DNA from: Siccibacter colletis
Lineage (GTDB): Bacteria > Pseudomonadota > Gammaproteobacteria > Enterobacterales > Enterobacteriaceae
Assembly: GCF_000696575.1 (NCBI RefSeq)
Contig: NZ_JMSQ01000031.1
Coordinates: 1-53,299 of the forward strand
Length of the DNA stretch: 53,299 bases
Reading direction: 5' to 3'
The translations under genes were made by a program, and so were the position numbers. The notes beneath the pieces are model-generated. The model was not told the DNA's origin. It saw nothing but the letters and a program-made list of their open reading frames with translations, and did no database searches. Positions 41,468 to 52,664 of the stretch are shown piece by piece. Each line of letters starts with the position of its first letter. The stretch's first letter is position 1.

Positions 41468-41624
41468 CACTCAGCCTACTCCACCGTCAGCAAACCGGGA
41501 TCGATACCGTGTCGCGCTGGTCAAAGGTAACTATCTGATGCGATAACGACTTTACGACGCGTAACTGCTTCTCTTTTGACGCCGTTTTTAGCATGATAAA
41601 GCACTACTCGTTTAAGGGGGTTTT

Positions 41625-41810
41625 ATGCCGATAGTGGATACCAAAAATCTGGCGCAGCGTATCGATACGGTTCTCGATATTCTGGTTGCGGGCGACTACC
41701 ACTCCGCCATCAACAATCTGGAAATCCTGAAAGCGGAGCTGATTGCGCTGGAGCAGCGTGAAGACAGCAATACCCAGCCGGGTGCGGTAAAGGCGCCGTG
41801 GGAGATCTGA
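41625..41810 (+). CDS. yciZ: YciZ, UPF0509 family
   Basis: 61 aa (E. coli 57). [29 protein letters not shown] and the KAPWEI ending are nearly identical to E. coli YciZ. GGGGG upstream. Function unknown. Confidence 0.93.
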   Translation: MPIVDTKNLAQRIDTVLDILVAGDYHSAINNLEILKAELIALEQREDSNTQPGAVKAPWEI

Positions 41811-41890
41811 ACACCGCCGTACGCGCAGCCATGCGCTGCGCTCCCTGTCCTCAACTTTGGCGACGCCATGTCGCATAACCCAGACCGAAG

Positions 41891-42649
41891 ATGAATTCCC
41901 GACAACAGACAATTTTACAGATGGTCATCGACCAGGGCCGCGTCAGCGTCGCCGAGCTTGCCAGAACGACGGGCGTGTCCGAAGTCACTATCCGTCAGGA
42001 TCTTAATCTGCTGGAGCGACAGAGCTATCTGCGCCGCGCGCACGGCTACGCCGTACCGGTAGACAGCGACGATGTGGAAGCGCGCATGATGAGCAACTTC
42101 CCGCTGAAACGTCGCCTGGCGATGGCCGCCGCCGGGCTGGTGCAGGATGGCGAAACGGTATTTATTGAAAACGGCAGCAGTAACGCCCTGCTGGCGCGCG
42201 AGCTGGCAGAGCACAAGCGGGTTACCATTATCACCGTCAGTAGCTACATCGCGCATCTGCTGAAAGAGACGGAGTGCGAAGTGATCCTGCTGGGGGGCAT
42301 TTACCAGAAGAAAAGCGAGAGCATGGTCGGCCCGCTGACGCGTCAGTTTATTGGTCAGGTCCACTTCAGCAAAGCGTTTATCGGCATCGATGGCTGGCTA
42401 CCGGGCACCGGCTTTACCGGGCGCGATATGATGCGCAGCGATGTGGTTAGCGCCGTGCTTGATAAAGAGTGCGAAGCGATTGTACTGAGTGACAGTTCCA
42501 AGTTTGGCGTGCTGCACCCCTACACGCTGGGCACGATAAACAAGTTCAGCCGTATCATTACCGATGACGGTCTGGATGGCGATATTCGCGCCGCGCTTGA
42601 GCGCGACGGTTTGACGGTGGATACCGTACCGCGTACTACCCCTGCCTGA
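41891..42649 (+). CDS. yciT: YciT, DeoR-family regulator
   Basis: 252 aa. N-terminal HTH ([35 protein letters not shown]) and DeoR sensor domain ([24 protein letters not shown]). E. coli YciT responds to osmotic stress and acts on osmB and others. Divergence is absent; it points toward osmB. Confidence 0.95.
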   Translation: MNSRQQTILQMVIDQGRVSVAELARTTGVSEVTIRQDLNLLERQSYLRRAHGYAVPVDSDDVEARMMSNFPLKRRLAMAAAGLVQDGETVFIENGSSNALLARELAEHKRVTIITVSSYIAHLLKETECEVILLGGIYQKKSESMVGPLTRQFIGQVHFSKAFIGIDGWLPGTGFTGRDMMRSDVVSAVLDKECEAIVLSDSSKFGVLHPYTLGTINKFSRIITDDGLDGDIRAALERDGLTVDTVPRTTPA

Positions 42650-42853
42650 ATCCGGCTCCGCTACGGCGGAGCTGCTGATCTATAAGAGCTTTCCTACGCC
42701 TGAATTAAGATAATTTACCTGGCGCAACAACGTGAAAAACATAAAAATTGTTCTTAACGATATCACAGAAAGTAACTATCACTCGCGTGACCAGTTAATG
42801 TTGATTTTCGCGACATCGTTTCACGGATTGGCGCTTTAAGCGTTGTGATTGCC

Positions 42854-42860
42854 ACTATAC
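42854..42860 (+). promoter_or_regulatory. osmB -10 element, sigma-S type
   Basis: CTATACT followed by TA at 42854-42860, about 49 nt before the osmB ATG, matches the extended sigma-S -10 (CTATACT). The 42650-42853 gap otherwise holds a GCTCCGC/GCGGAGC hairpin after yciT (about 42656-42673). Confidence 0.65.
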
Positions 42861-42908
42861 TTAGAGAGTAACTTCCTTCCGTGAATCAATAATTCAGGAG
42901 AAAGTATT

Positions 42909-43124
42909 ATGTCATTAAACACAAAAAAAATTGCGTCTGCGGTACTGGCGATCACTCTGGCGATGTCCGTGAGTGCATGTTCTAACTGGTCCAAACGTGA
43001 CCGTAACACCGCAATCGGCGCAGGTGCCGGTGCTATCGGTGGTTCGGTGCTGACGGATGGTAGCGCGCTGGGTACCCTGGGCGGTGCAGCAGTCGGGGGT
43101 ATTATCGGTCATCAGGTTGACTGA
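42909..43124 (+). CDS. osmB: OsmB osmotically induced lipoprotein
   Basis: 71 aa. Lipobox VSAC with Cys24, then glycine-zipper repeats (IGAGAGAIGGSVLTDGSALG). Outer-membrane lipoprotein induced by osmotic stress in E. coli. AGGAG 7 nt upstream. Confidence 0.97.
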   Translation: MSLNTKKIASAVLAITLAMSVSACSNWSKRDRNTAIGAGAGAIGGSVLTDGSALGTLGGAAVGGIIGHQVD

Positions 43125-43206
43125 TAACGCACACCTGCAAAAGCGTAATGCTTTGACCTAATCACTGAACGTTGCGAATTACAGGTCTGGCTTGAATGCC
43201 ACGCTA

Positions 43207-43241
43207 TAAAAAAAGGCCACGGTTTCCGTGGCCTTTCTCTT
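43207..43241. terminator. Bidirectional terminator osmB / yciH
   Basis: AAAGGCCACGG/CCGTGGCCTTT stem with A tract on one side and TTTCTCTTTT on the other; serves convergent osmB and yciH. Confidence 0.9.
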
Positions 43242-43254
43242 TTCTGCAAACGCA

Positions 43255-43581
43255 TCAGCCGCCGGCCAGTTTGACCTTCATGCCGCGCGCTTCCAGAAGA
43301 TTTTTGATCAGGTCGCGCTTATCGCCCTGAATTTCAATCACGCCCTCTTTCACCGACCCGCCGCAGCCGCATTTTTTCTTCAGCTCCGCCGCAATAGCAG
43401 CAAGCGTTGCGTCATCGGCGTCGATACCGGTGATCAGGCAGACGCCTTTACCTTTACGTCCGCTGGTCTGGCGCTGAATGCGCACGATGCCATCGCCTTT
43501 CGGGCGCTCCGGTGCAGCCTTCGGTTCGTCAATGCGGCCCGTTTCGGTCGAATAGACCAGGCGGCTGTTATCGTCTTTCAT
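43255..43581 (-). CDS. yciH: YciH, SUI1/eIF1-like protein
   Basis: 108 aa. SUI1 fold: [48 protein letters not shown]. May influence translation-start fidelity. Its ATG overlaps the pyrF stop, as in E. coli. Confidence 0.97.
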   Translation of the reverse strand: MKDDNSRLVYSTETGRIDEPKAAPERPKGDGIVRIQRQTSGRKGKGVCLITGIDADDATLAAIAAELKKKCGCGGSVKEGVIEIQGDKRDLIKNLLEARGMKVKLAGG

Positions 43582-44318
43582 TATGCCTCCTGCTTGAGCG
43601 ATGCCAGAATATCGCGTAGTGCCTGCGCCGGATCGGCGGCCTGGGTAATCGGACGGCCAATCACCATGTAATCCACGCCGGCACGTTGAGCATCCGGCGG
43701 CGTCATGATACGGCGCTGGTCCCCGGCTTCACTGCCCGCCGGACGAATACCCGGCGTCACCAGCTTAAATGCCTGCCCGAGTTCCGCTTTGAAGCGCACC
43801 GCCTCCTGGGCAGAGCACACTACTCCGTCCAGCCCACACAGCTGGGTTAAGCGCGCCAGACGTTCGGCGTGCTCCGCGGGCGATGCGGTAATACCGATAT
43901 CCGCCAGGTCGCTGGCTTCCATGCTGGTCAATACCGTTACGGCAATCAGCAGCGGAGCCTCTTTTCCGAAAGGCACCAGCGCTTCACGGGCGGCACTCAT
44001 CATGCGCGCCCCGCCGCTGGCATGCACGTTTACCATCCACACGCCAAGATCTGCCGCCGCCGCCACCGCGTGCGCTGCGGTATTAGGAATATCGTGGAAC
44101 TTCAGGTCGAGAAACAGCTCAAAGCCGCGCTGATGCAGATCGCGAACCAGCTGCGGGCCAAACAGGGTAAACATCTCTTTGCCGATTTTCAGCCGGCAGT
44201 CGCGCGGGTCGATACGGTCAACAAACGCCAGGGCGCTGTCGCGATTAGCGTAATCCAGGGCCACCACCACGGGTGAGTCGGTGACAGAACGCAAAGTGGA
44301 GGATTCAGTTAATTTCAT
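43581..44318 (-). CDS. pyrF: Orotidine-5'-phosphate decarboxylase
   Basis: 245 aa, E. coli length. Last step of UMP synthesis. Catalytic motif [15 protein letters not shown] and phosphate-site TPGIRP and [12 protein letters not shown]. Operon with yciH. Confidence 0.98.
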   Translation of the reverse strand: MKLTESSTLRSVTDSPVVVALDYANRDSALAFVDRIDPRDCRLKIGKEMFTLFGPQLVRDLHQRGFELFLDLKFHDIPNTAAHAVAAAADLGVWMVNVHASGGARMMSAAREALVPFGKEAPLLIAVTVLTSMEASDLADIGITASPAEHAERLARLTQLCGLDGVVCSAQEAVRFKAELGQAFKLVTPGIRPAGSEAGDQRRIMTPPDAQRAGVDYMVIGRPITQAADPAQALRDILASLKQEA

Positions 44319-44490
44319 GACCGGACCTTCTGAGAGAGCACCTGACGCGGCGCGGATGGATAAACGGCATGCATTCTACCTGCCGCCCCGAAAAATTTAC
44401 AGGCGCGATTTCCCCTGCCTGACGATGGCGACACTGTTGCTGAGGCTAAGTAATGATACACAATTAGTATGTTGTAACTAATGTGGATGT

Positions 44491-44520
44491 AAAAAAAACG
44501 GGCAGTGCCTTACTGCCCGT
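44491..44520 (-). terminator. lapB terminator
   Basis: Minus strand ACGGGCAG/CTGCCCGT stem with eight T; overlaps the end of lapB. Confidence 0.92.
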
Positions 44521-45679
44521 CCAGCCCACGAATGGGTTTGATAGAGGACCATGCCCGACACGACGGACAGTGCCAGTACAGCGTGAATGCCGTGAAGCCG
44601 CACTTCTGGCAGCGATAGCGCGGTTTGGTGCGCACCTGTTCGCCCACCATGTCGCGCAGCACCATCAGGCTCTCTTTGGCACGCCCCTCTTCCGCATCGT
44701 GAAGGTGATAGTCCATCAGGCGATGGAATACGCGCATGGTCGGGTGGCGCTGAAGTTGGCGCGTGATATAGACCTGCGCCGTCTCTGAGCCTTCGCGCTG
44801 CTCCATCACCTCGGCCAGCATCAGCTCGGCGGTAGCGCCGGTATTCTCTTCCACGCAGCGCTTGAGGAATTCTGCCCATTCCTGTGGTTTGCCGAGTTGC
44901 TGATAGCACACCTGCAGCATCTCCAGCGTTTCACTCACCAGCTCGCGGTCCTGCTCAATGACGCGCTCCAGGCTTTCCACCGCTTTCGCATAGTCGCCTT
45001 TGGCGATATAGATCCGCCCCATCATGATGGAGATACGGGCGCTGTTGCGATCCGCCGCAGCCCCCTTTTTGAGGAGTGACATGGCTTTATCCATGTCATC
45101 GCTGCCCATCATCTGCAGGGCCAGCTCGCAGTAAAAGTGCGAAATTTCCAGCCGCTGCTGGTCCTTGCCGAGTTTGACCAGCCGTTCCGCGGTGTCGATG
45201 GCTTTCTGCCAGTCACTGGTGGCCTGGTAAATCTGCAGCAGCTGTTGCAGCGCGCTGACGCGAAAGTCAGTTTCGTCGACCAGCTGCCCAAACATATCTT
45301 CGGCGCGGTCATACATCCCGGCTGCCATGTAATCGCGGCCGAGCTGCTGCACCGCCAGCAGGCGCTGGTCGTAGGTAAGCGAGGCGCTCTCCATCAACGA
45401 CTGGTGAATGCGGATGGCGCGGTCCACTTCGCCACGCGAACGGAACAGGTTGCCGAGGGTAAGATGCGCCTCAACGGTACCGGTGTCCTCTTTAAGCATG
45501 TCCAGGAACAGGTCGACCGCTTTATCCTGCTGGTTACTCAACAGGAAGTTGACCCCGGCGACGTAGTCGCGCGAAAGACGGCTGGCTTCCTGCTGCTTAT
45601 CCTGTTGTGCACTTCTGCGCCCCATGTACCAGCCATAGGCGGCCGCAACCGGCAGCAGCAGAAACAGCAACTCCAGCAT
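44510..45679 (-). CDS. lapB: LapB (YciM), LPS assembly TPR protein
   Basis: 389 aa. One N-terminal membrane helix, multiple TPRs (FLLSNQQDKAVDLFLDMLKEDTGTVEAHLTLGNL, KGDYAKAVESLERVI), C-terminal rubredoxin-like zinc site (RCQKCGFTA...HCPSCRAW). With FtsH it controls LpxC level. Six nt after lapA. Confidence 0.97.
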   Translation of the reverse strand: MLELLFLLLPVAAAYGWYMGRRSAQQDKQQEASRLSRDYVAGVNFLLSNQQDKAVDLFLDMLKEDTGTVEAHLTLGNLFRSRGEVDRAIRIHQSLMESASLTYDQRLLAVQQLGRDYMAAGMYDRAEDMFGQLVDETDFRVSALQQLLQIYQATSDWQKAIDTAERLVKLGKDQQRLEISHFYCELALQMMGSDDMDKAMSLLKKGAAADRNSARISIMMGRIYIAKGDYAKAVESLERVIEQDRELVSETLEMLQVCYQQLGKPQEWAEFLKRCVEENTGATAELMLAEVMEQREGSETAQVYITRQLQRHPTMRVFHRLMDYHLHDAEEGRAKESLMVLRDMVGEQVRTKPRYRCQKCGFTAFTLYWHCPSCRAWSSIKPIRGLDGQ

Positions 45680-45685
45680 CAGTAA

Positions 45686-45994
45686 TTATTCCCGAACCGC
45701 AGGGGCAGACGACACCGGCGCGGTTTGCGTGGCCGATGCCAGTTGCTGCTCAAGGCGTTTGATTTTACGCTGCGCGCGCGCCAGCTGAACGCGACCGCGC
45801 AGCCAGAACAGCCCGCAAATCAGCCAGCCGATGATGAACCCGGCGGCAAACAGTAGCGCCAGCAGCGTTGAAATGCGGTATTCACCCTGGGCGAGCAGGA
45901 AGTTGAAGGTCACCTGCTGGTCATTTTGCGCACCCAGCGTGACGGAGATAACGAAGATCGCTAATACCAGTAAAAAAATAAGTAAATATTTCAC
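45686..45994 (-). CDS. lapA: LapA (YciS) membrane protein
   Basis: 102 aa from a GTG at 45994; matches E. coli LapA from its first residue (KYLLIFLLVLAIFVISVTLGAQND). Two membrane helices, then a coiled coil. Works with LapB. The GTG is chosen because upstream codons lack family similarity. Confidence 0.92.
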   Translation of the reverse strand: MKYLLIFLLVLAIFVISVTLGAQNDQQVTFNFLLAQGEYRISTLLALLFAAGFIIGWLICGLFWLRGRVQLARAQRKIKRLEQQLASATQTAPVSSAPAVRE

Positions 45995-46139
45995 ATGACG
46001 TCCCGTATGTGGTCTGAGCGAAGAGATGTAATCCGACCTGAAGCCCACCACATAAATTAACATTTTCAGCCGCGGCGCGAAATCGGAAAAGCGCCGCGGC
46101 ATCGGTATTTAGTGAGGGCGCGATTAAAAAAATCAACCC

Positions 46140-46907
46140 TTAGTGCGTTTCCTGGTCACGTTCAGCAATTTCTCGCTGCTCCTGGACCGGCGGCGTCAGC
46201 GGGCCGCATAAACGCTGGGCAATCCAGGTTGCCAGCGTCACCAGCAGCCAGGAGATAAGCGTAGCTACGACCAGATCCCGCGGCCAGTGCATACCGAGCA
46301 GCATGCGGCTGCTCATCACCCCGGTCGCCCACACCAGCAATACCGCAAGGGTCACCACGCGGCGACGTGGCCACAGCAGGCCTACACCCAGCAGTGCCCA
46401 GCTGGCAGCAAACATAGTGTGCCCGGACGGGAAGGCAAAGCCGGTCTCTTTCTGCCAGTGTTTACGCAGCCAGCCGGGAATGTCTGTGTTGTCTTTGAGC
46501 TGCTCGTGCACCACCTGACCACGGGCTTTGCGATCGAGAGTGTAGAACTCACTGGCCGGCACACGATGGGTTTCTTCGAGCCAGACCACATACGGACGCG
46601 GCTCCTGCACCTGCTCTTTAATGAAGGATTTTGTGTATTGCCCAACCACGATCGCCGCGCCCAGAATCGCGAACAGCACGATGGCGGGTTTGAGGCGAAA
46701 GCGTAAACACCAGAGAAACCAGGCAAACAGCAGCACGTGCGTAATTATCCCCCACGGGCGGGTAACGGTTTCTGTTATCCAGTACATCAACTTCAGCCAG
46801 TCCGGATGTCCGGTTGGGTGCCAGTGCCATCCGGAAAACCAGACGATAAGAGGAATAATAATCAGTGCGCCTGCCCCGATGGCGGTCCGTTTCGCGATAT
46901 CCAGCAT
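46140..46907 (-). CDS. pgpB: PgpB lipid phosphatase
   Basis: 255 aa membrane PAP2 enzyme acting on phosphatidylglycerophosphate and undecaprenyl pyrophosphate. Motifs KEQVQEPRP, FAFPSGHTMFAASW and SRMLLGMHWPRDLVV. AGGAG precedes the ATG at 46907. Divergent from ribA. Confidence 0.95.
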   Translation of the reverse strand: MLDIAKRTAIGAGALIIIPLIVWFSGWHWHPTGHPDWLKLMYWITETVTRPWGIITHVLLFAWFLWCLRFRLKPAIVLFAILGAAIVVGQYTKSFIKEQVQEPRPYVVWLEETHRVPASEFYTLDRKARGQVVHEQLKDNTDIPGWLRKHWQKETGFAFPSGHTMFAASWALLGVGLLWPRRRVVTLAVLLVWATGVMSSRMLLGMHWPRDLVVATLISWLLVTLATWIAQRLCGPLTPPVQEQREIAERDQETH

Positions 46908-47107
46908 GTTTGCTCCTGTTTTCAATACCTTTCAAGCATAACCGAAAACCGCGCTGGCAGCAGAGCCCTGACCGATTAGTGCGCTTAAAAACGTGCAGCC
47001 AGGGCTTCAGGTAGGCGAAGATGGCGCGAATGTGGCAAAATACCCAGTAATGAAAACGCCTTACGGCGAAAGAGGCATTGTTGAATGCCAGAATGTCGGA
47101 GAATCAC

Positions 47108-47698
47108 ATGCAGCTTAAACGTGTGGCAGAAGCCAAACTGCCAACCCCCTGGGGCGACTTCCTGATGGTCGGGTTTGAAGAAGTGGCAACCGGACAGGAC
47201 CATGTGGCCCTGGTGTTCGGTGATATTACCGGCAGCGATGCGGTGCTGGCGCGAGTGCACTCCGAATGCCTGACCGGCGACGCGCTGTTCAGTCTGCGCT
47301 GCGACTGCGGCTTCCAGCTGGAAGCGGCGCTGTCCCACATCGCCGAGGAGGGTCGCGGTATCCTGCTCTACCATCGTCAGGAAGGTCGTAACATTGGTCT
47401 GCTGAATAAAATCCGCGCCTATGCGCTGCAGGATCAGGGCTACGATACGGTAGAAGCCAATCATCAGCTGGGCTTTGCCGCTGACGAGCGCGACTTCACC
47501 CTGTGCGCCGATATGTTCAAGCTGCTGGGTGTGGATGCGGTCCGTCTGCTGACCAACAACCCACGTAAGGTTGAGATCCTCACCGAAGCCGGAATCAACA
47601 TCGTTGAGCGCGTTCCGCTGATCGTGGGTCGCAATCCGGAGAACGAACATTACCTGGATACCAAAGCAGAAAAGATGGGCCACCTGCTGGGTAAGTGA
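47108..47698 (+). CDS. ribA: GTP cyclohydrolase II
   Basis: 196 aa, E. coli length. First step of riboflavin synthesis. Zinc ligands Cys54, Cys65, Cys67 ([18 protein letters not shown]), RHQEGR-like [19 protein letters not shown] 7 nt upstream. Confidence 0.98.
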   Translation: MQLKRVAEAKLPTPWGDFLMVGFEEVATGQDHVALVFGDITGSDAVLARVHSECLTGDALFSLRCDCGFQLEAALSHIAEEGRGILLYHRQEGRNIGLLNKIRAYALQDQGYDTVEANHQLGFAADERDFTLCADMFKLLGVDAVRLLTNNPRKVEILTEAGINIVERVPLIVGRNPENEHYLDTKAEKMGHLLGK

Positions 47699-47724
47699 CG
47701 TTGTCACGAGTCACTGCCAAAATT

Positions 47725-47748
47725 AAGGCCTGCGTTGCAGGCCTTTTT
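47725..47748. terminator. Bidirectional terminator ribA / acnA
   Basis: AAGGCCTGC/GCAGGCCTT stem, 3-nt loop, followed by TTTTT; flanked by convergent genes. Confidence 0.9.
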
Positions 47749-47753
47749 CATAT

Positions 47754-50426
47754 CTACAGCATGTTGCGGATCACATAGTGCAGGATGCCGTCGTTACGGT
47801 AATAGGTCAGTTCATTACCGGTATCGATGCGGCAGCGGCACTCCACCACTTCCGTGCTGCCGTCAGGCCGCGTCAGGGTAACGGGCACCGTGGCACCCGG
47901 CGTGATGCTCTGCAAGCCGGCAATATCTATCCGTTCTTCCCCGGTCAGCTGCAGCGTTTTACGCGTTACGCCCTCCGGGAATTCCAGCGGCAGAATGCCC
48001 ATCCCGATGAGGTTTGAGCGGTGAATACGCTCGAAAGATTCAGCGATCACCACCCGCACGCCAAGCAGACGCGGGCCTTTAGCTGCCCAGTCGCGGCTGG
48101 AGCCGGAACCGTACTCTTTCCCGGCAATCACCGCTAACGGCAGCCCATCTTCCTTATAGCGCATCGCCGCGTCGTAAATCGACATCACTTCATCACCCGG
48201 CAGCAGACGTGTCATGCCCCCTTCCACACCCGGCACCATCTCATTGCGGATACGGATGTTGGCGAAAGTGCCGCGCATCATCACCTCGTGGTTACCACGA
48301 CGCGAACCGTAGGAGTTGAAATCGTTACGCTCCACGCCGTGACTCTGGAGATAGCGTCCTGCCGGGCTGTCGGCTTTGATGCTCCCCGCCGGGGAGATAT
48401 GGTCAGTGGTCACCGAGTCGCCGAGCATTGCCAGAACCCGCGCGCCTTGAATATCTTCCAGCGGCTTCGGCTCGTGCAGCATATCGTCAAAGAACGGCGA
48501 CAGGCGGATGTAGGTCGAGTCGTCCTGCCAGCCGTAGGTGTCCGAACTTTCGACTTCAATCGATTTCCACTCGTCGGTGCCTTCGAACACTTCCGCGTAC
48601 TCTTTGCGGAACATGTCGGTAGACACCTGCTCCACCGCGCGGGCAATCTCCTGGCTCGACGGCCAGATATCTTTCAGGTAAACCGGATCGCCTTTACGAT
48701 CGTGGCCCAGCGGATCGGTTGCCAGATTAAGATTCATGTTGCCCGCCAGTGCATAGGCGACGACCAGCGGCGGCGAGGCCAGCCAGTTGGTTTTCACCAG
48801 CGGATGGATACGCCCTTCAAAGTTACGGTTCCCGGACAGCACCGCGCCGACGGTAAGATCGCCCTGGCGGATCGCCTGCTCGATGGGCTCCGGCAGCGGG
48901 CCGGAGTTACCGATACAGGTAGTACAGCCGTAGCCGACCAGGTTGAATCCCAGCTCATCGAGATACGGCGTCAGCTTCGCCTGGGCCAGATAATCGGACA
49001 CCACCTTAGAGCCCGGCGCCAGCGAGGCTTTCACCCACGGCTGGCGTTTCAGCCCCAGCGTCACCGCTTTTTTCGCCAGCAGCCCTGCGGCCATCAGCAC
49101 GCTCGGGTTCGAAGTGTTAGTGCAAGAGGTGATCGCCGCGATGACCACCGCGCCGTCGGGCAGCTGGTTCTGCTCGCCCCGGAAGGTGTAATCCACCGGA
49201 TGACGCGTTTTTTGCGCCGTGTTGATCTCCAGCTCGGTACTGGCGGCAAATGCCTTCGGTACCTCGCCCAGCGGGACGCGATCCTGAGGCCGTTTGGGGC
49301 CGGCAAGGCTGGCTTCCACATCATCCATACGCAGTTCAAGCGTGCTGGTAAAGACCGGTTCGTCGCCAGGGTTGCGCCACATGCCCTGGGCTTTGGCATA
49401 GGCTTCAACCAGCGCGACCTGCTCGTCGCTGCGCCCGCTCAGGCGCATATAGTCGAGGGTAACGGCGTCAATCGGGAAGAAGCCGCAGGTAGCGCCATAT
49501 TCCGGGGCCATGTTAGCAATGGTGGCACGGTCGGCCAGCGGCAGTGTATCCAGCCCGTCGCCGTAAAACTCCACGAATTTGCCCACCACACCGTGCTTGC
49601 GCAGCATCTGGGTCACCGTGAGCACCAGATCGGTAGCGGTAATGCCTTCGCGCAGTTTACCGGTGAGCTTAAAGCCCACCACGTCCGGGATCAGCATCGA
49701 TACCGGCTGGCCGAGCATCGCCGCTTCGGCTTCGATACCGCCAACGCCCCAGCCGAGCACGCCAAGCCCGTTGATCATTGTGGTGTGGGAGTCGGTACCG
49801 ACCAGGGTGTCGGGGTACGCAACCATTGCGCCATCCTGCATCTCACTCCATACCGCTTTACCGAGATACTCCAGATTCACCTGGTGGCAAATGCCGGTGC
49901 CGGGCGGTACAACGCTAAAACGGCTGAAGGCCTGTTGACCCCAGCGCAGAAACGCGTAGCGCTCGTGGTTACGTTCCATTTCGAGACGCACGTTCTCTTC
50001 AAAGGCATCATCATCACCGAAGTGGTCAACGGTCACGGAGTGGTCGATGACCAGATCGACCGGCGACAGCGGATTCACTTTAGCAACATCGCCGCCGAGG
50101 CGTTTGACCGCTTCGCGCATCGCGGCCAGATCCACTACGGCAGGTACACCGGTAAAATCCTGCATCAGCACGCGTGCCGGACGGTAGGCAATCTCGCGAT
50201 CGGCGTGGGCCGTTTTCAGCCACCCCGCCAGCGCGTGGATATCTTCGGCGGTAACGGTGTTTTCATCCTGCCAGCGCAGCAGGTTTTCGAGTAAAACTTT
50301 TAGCGACTTGGGTAAGCGCGCAATATCCCCAAGTTCTTTAGCGGCCAGCGGCAGGCTGTAATAGTGGTAGGTTTTATCAAGCGCCTGCAGTGTATCCTTA
50401 CTGGCTTCGCGTAACGTCGACGACAT
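47754..50426 (-). CDS. acnA: Aconitate hydratase A
   Basis: 890 aa (E. coli 891). TCA-cycle citrate/isocitrate isomerase and iron-responsive RNA-binding protein. [4Fe-4S] cysteines in [11 protein letters not shown] and [15 protein letters not shown]-terminal swivel domain with [18 protein letters not shown]-like site before ATG. Confidence 0.98.
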   Translation of the reverse strand: MSSTLREASKDTLQALDKTYHYYSLPLAAKELGDIARLPKSLKVLLENLLRWQDENTVTAEDIHALAGWLKTAHADREIAYRPARVLMQDFTGVPAVVDLAAMREAVKRLGGDVAKVNPLSPVDLVIDHSVTVDHFGDDDAFEENVRLEMERNHERYAFLRWGQQAFSRFSVVPPGTGICHQVNLEYLGKAVWSEMQDGAMVAYPDTLVGTDSHTTMINGLGVLGWGVGGIEAEAAMLGQPVSMLIPDVVGFKLTGKLREGITATDLVLTVTQMLRKHGVVGKFVEFYGDGLDTLPLADRATIANMAPEYGATCGFFPIDAVTLDYMRLSGRSDEQVALVEAYAKAQGMWRNPGDEPVFTSTLELRMDDVEASLAGPKRPQDRVPLGEVPKAFAASTELEINTAQKTRHPVDYTFRGEQNQLPDGAVVIAAITSCTNTSNPSVLMAAGLLAKKAVTLGLKRQPWVKASLAPGSKVVSDYLAQAKLTPYLDELGFNLVGYGCTTCIGNSGPLPEPIEQAIRQGDLTVGAVLSGNRNFEGRIHPLVKTNWLASPPLVVAYALAGNMNLNLATDPLGHDRKGDPVYLKDIWPSSQEIARAVEQVSTDMFRKEYAEVFEGTDEWKSIEVESSDTYGWQDDSTYIRLSPFFDDMLHEPKPLEDIQGARVLAMLGDSVTTDHISPAGSIKADSPAGRYLQSHGVERNDFNSYGSRRGNHEVMMRGTFANIRIRNEMVPGVEGGMTRLLPGDEVMSIYDAAMRYKEDGLPLAVIAGKEYGSGSSRDWAAKGPRLLGVRVVIAESFERIHRSNLIGMGILPLEFPEGVTRKTLQLTGEERIDIAGLQSITPGATVPVTLTRPDGSTEVVECRCRIDTGNELTYYRNDGILHYVIRNML

Positions 50427-50555
50427 AGCTCCTCCTTCATGAAAGGGATTGCGATACCCTGACGACCATCAGGGTTAGTATTAAAGATAACACAAACATG
50501 TCGTAACGTTTTGATAACAACCCGAAATGATAAATGCGGCCGTCAGACGGTAAAA

Positions 50556-50590
50556 ACAAAAACGCCCGGCATCAGCCAGGCGTTATTTTT
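50556..50590. terminator. Terminator between ymiC and acnA
   Basis: AACGCCTGGC/GCCGGGCGTT imperfect stem with T tracts on both sides. It closes the ymiA-yciX-ymiC transcript before acnA. Confidence 0.82.
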
Positions 50591-50608
50591 AGATCCAAAC
50601 AGGACGTG

Positions 50609-50707
50609 TTAGCGCAGTATCACCCACAGGAGCTGAGCCCAGACCAGTGAGGAGACGGCGAAGGCCCCAAACCAGGACCAGTATTTGACACTGATAACGT
50701 TATTCAT
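50609..50707 (-). CDS. ymiC: YmiC-like 32-aa membrane peptide
   Basis: MNNVISVKYWSWFGAFAVSS then LVWAQLLWVILR: one membrane helix, tryptophan-rich. Resembles E. coli YmiC in sequence pattern and in lying upstream of acnA. Function unknown. Confidence 0.7.
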   Translation of the reverse strand: MNNVISVKYWSWFGAFAVSSLVWAQLLWVILR

Positions 50708-50858
50708 AGTTCACACCGCAAATAAGAATCATTCATATAAACTGAAGAGTTATTCAGTTCTGAGTATGCTGTCTGTAATTATCGACTAGTACAAAACGTC
50801 GTTTTTAAATTAAAAGTGTTAATGACTTTAAGAAACTATTGTAATGACGTTGCTGCCA

Positions 50859-51029
50859 TTATTGTTTTTTGTGATCTGGTTCCGCAAACAGCTCAATAAA
50901 AGCTTGTTGCTGAGCTGAGAGCTTCCAGGAGGCCGGAATCACAACAGATTCAGCACTTTCAGACTTTTCTTGTGCTTCACGCGGCTGACACATTTCGCGT
51001 GCGCAGTAGTGACGTTGCTGAACACTCAT
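50859..51029 (-). CDS. yciX: YciX, 56 aa
   Basis: MSVQQRHYCAREMCQPREAQ..., central IPASWKLSAQQQAFIELFAE is the conserved E. coli YciX core. Begins 2 nt after ymiA ends. Soluble, two N-terminal cysteines. Function unknown. Confidence 0.85.
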   Translation of the reverse strand: MSVQQRHYCAREMCQPREAQEKSESAESVVIPASWKLSAQQQAFIELFAEPDHKKQ

Positions 51030-51031
51030 GC

Positions 51032-51160
51032 TCAGCCCCAGAAATTCCAGACCAGCAGCGCCACACCAGCCCAGAACAGGGCTGAAAGCAAAAACACCGC
51101 AATCCAGGCTTTGCGCTTCAGCGCATCATCCTTGTGCGGCTCTTCACTTCCTGTCGGCAT
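51032..51160 (-). CDS. ymiA: YmiA, 42-aa membrane protein
   Basis: MPTGSEEPHKDDALKRKAWI then AVFLLSALFWAGVALLVW: acidic-basic head and one membrane helix, near-identical to E. coli YmiA. First of the small-protein chain ymiA-yciX-ymiC. Confidence 0.88.
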   Translation of the reverse strand: MPTGSEEPHKDDALKRKAWIAVFLLSALFWAGVALLVWNFWG

Positions 51161-51506
51161 TACTAACCTCGTGCAATCGGTATCACTAATCATATTCGCA
51201 CCAATCAATTGGCAGAGCTAATCGTCTGTTGAGATAAATCTTAAAGATACTGTAGACGAAAATCCAGTGAATTTACGTTTGTTTATGGACTAAATATTTA
51301 ATCTTTTGACCTGAAATAAATAATTGAAGTGAGAAATTTGCACAGCCGACAAATAGTTTCTACTTTTGTCGCACGCAGCGGTCCTTTAACCATCAATTAC
51401 GCATGGCTTTTATTTGCAGGCTATTTACGTTAGGGGAAAAACTTCGCTTTGATATTTGATTTAGGGGCGCGGATAACGCCCCCTGAGAGGAAGTGGCGTG
51501 TCGGGA
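51161..51506. other. AT-rich gap between cysB and ymiA
   Basis: No gene seen. A GGGGCG/CGCCCC hairpin at about 51463-51482 may weakly end cysB (no U tract). The promoter of ymiA should lie here; no single -35/-10 pair is convincing. Confidence 0.5.
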
Positions 51507-52517
<1,011 letters not shown>

Positions 52518-52610
52518 CTAAGACGATTTAATAATAAGAAAGGAGATTACTATAACCACTATATCATTTATAGCTTGTGTGTATAGCGGCGAGAAAAAAA
52601 TAATAAGACG

Positions 52611-52640
52611 CATAAAAAAGGGCCGGATAACCGGCCCTTC
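52611..52640 (-). terminator. topA terminator
   Basis: Minus strand AGGGCCGG/CCGGCCCT stem, TTAT loop, six T. Confidence 0.9.
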
Positions 52641-52664
52641 TGGAACATTCACATGAGTGAAAGC

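Noticed and set aside
48288-50294. Long open frame (668 codons) on the plus strand opposite acnA
   Set aside because: Antisense shadow of a GC-rich, strongly conserved gene; its translation has the His/Arg/Gln-rich look of a mirrored frame and no family features.
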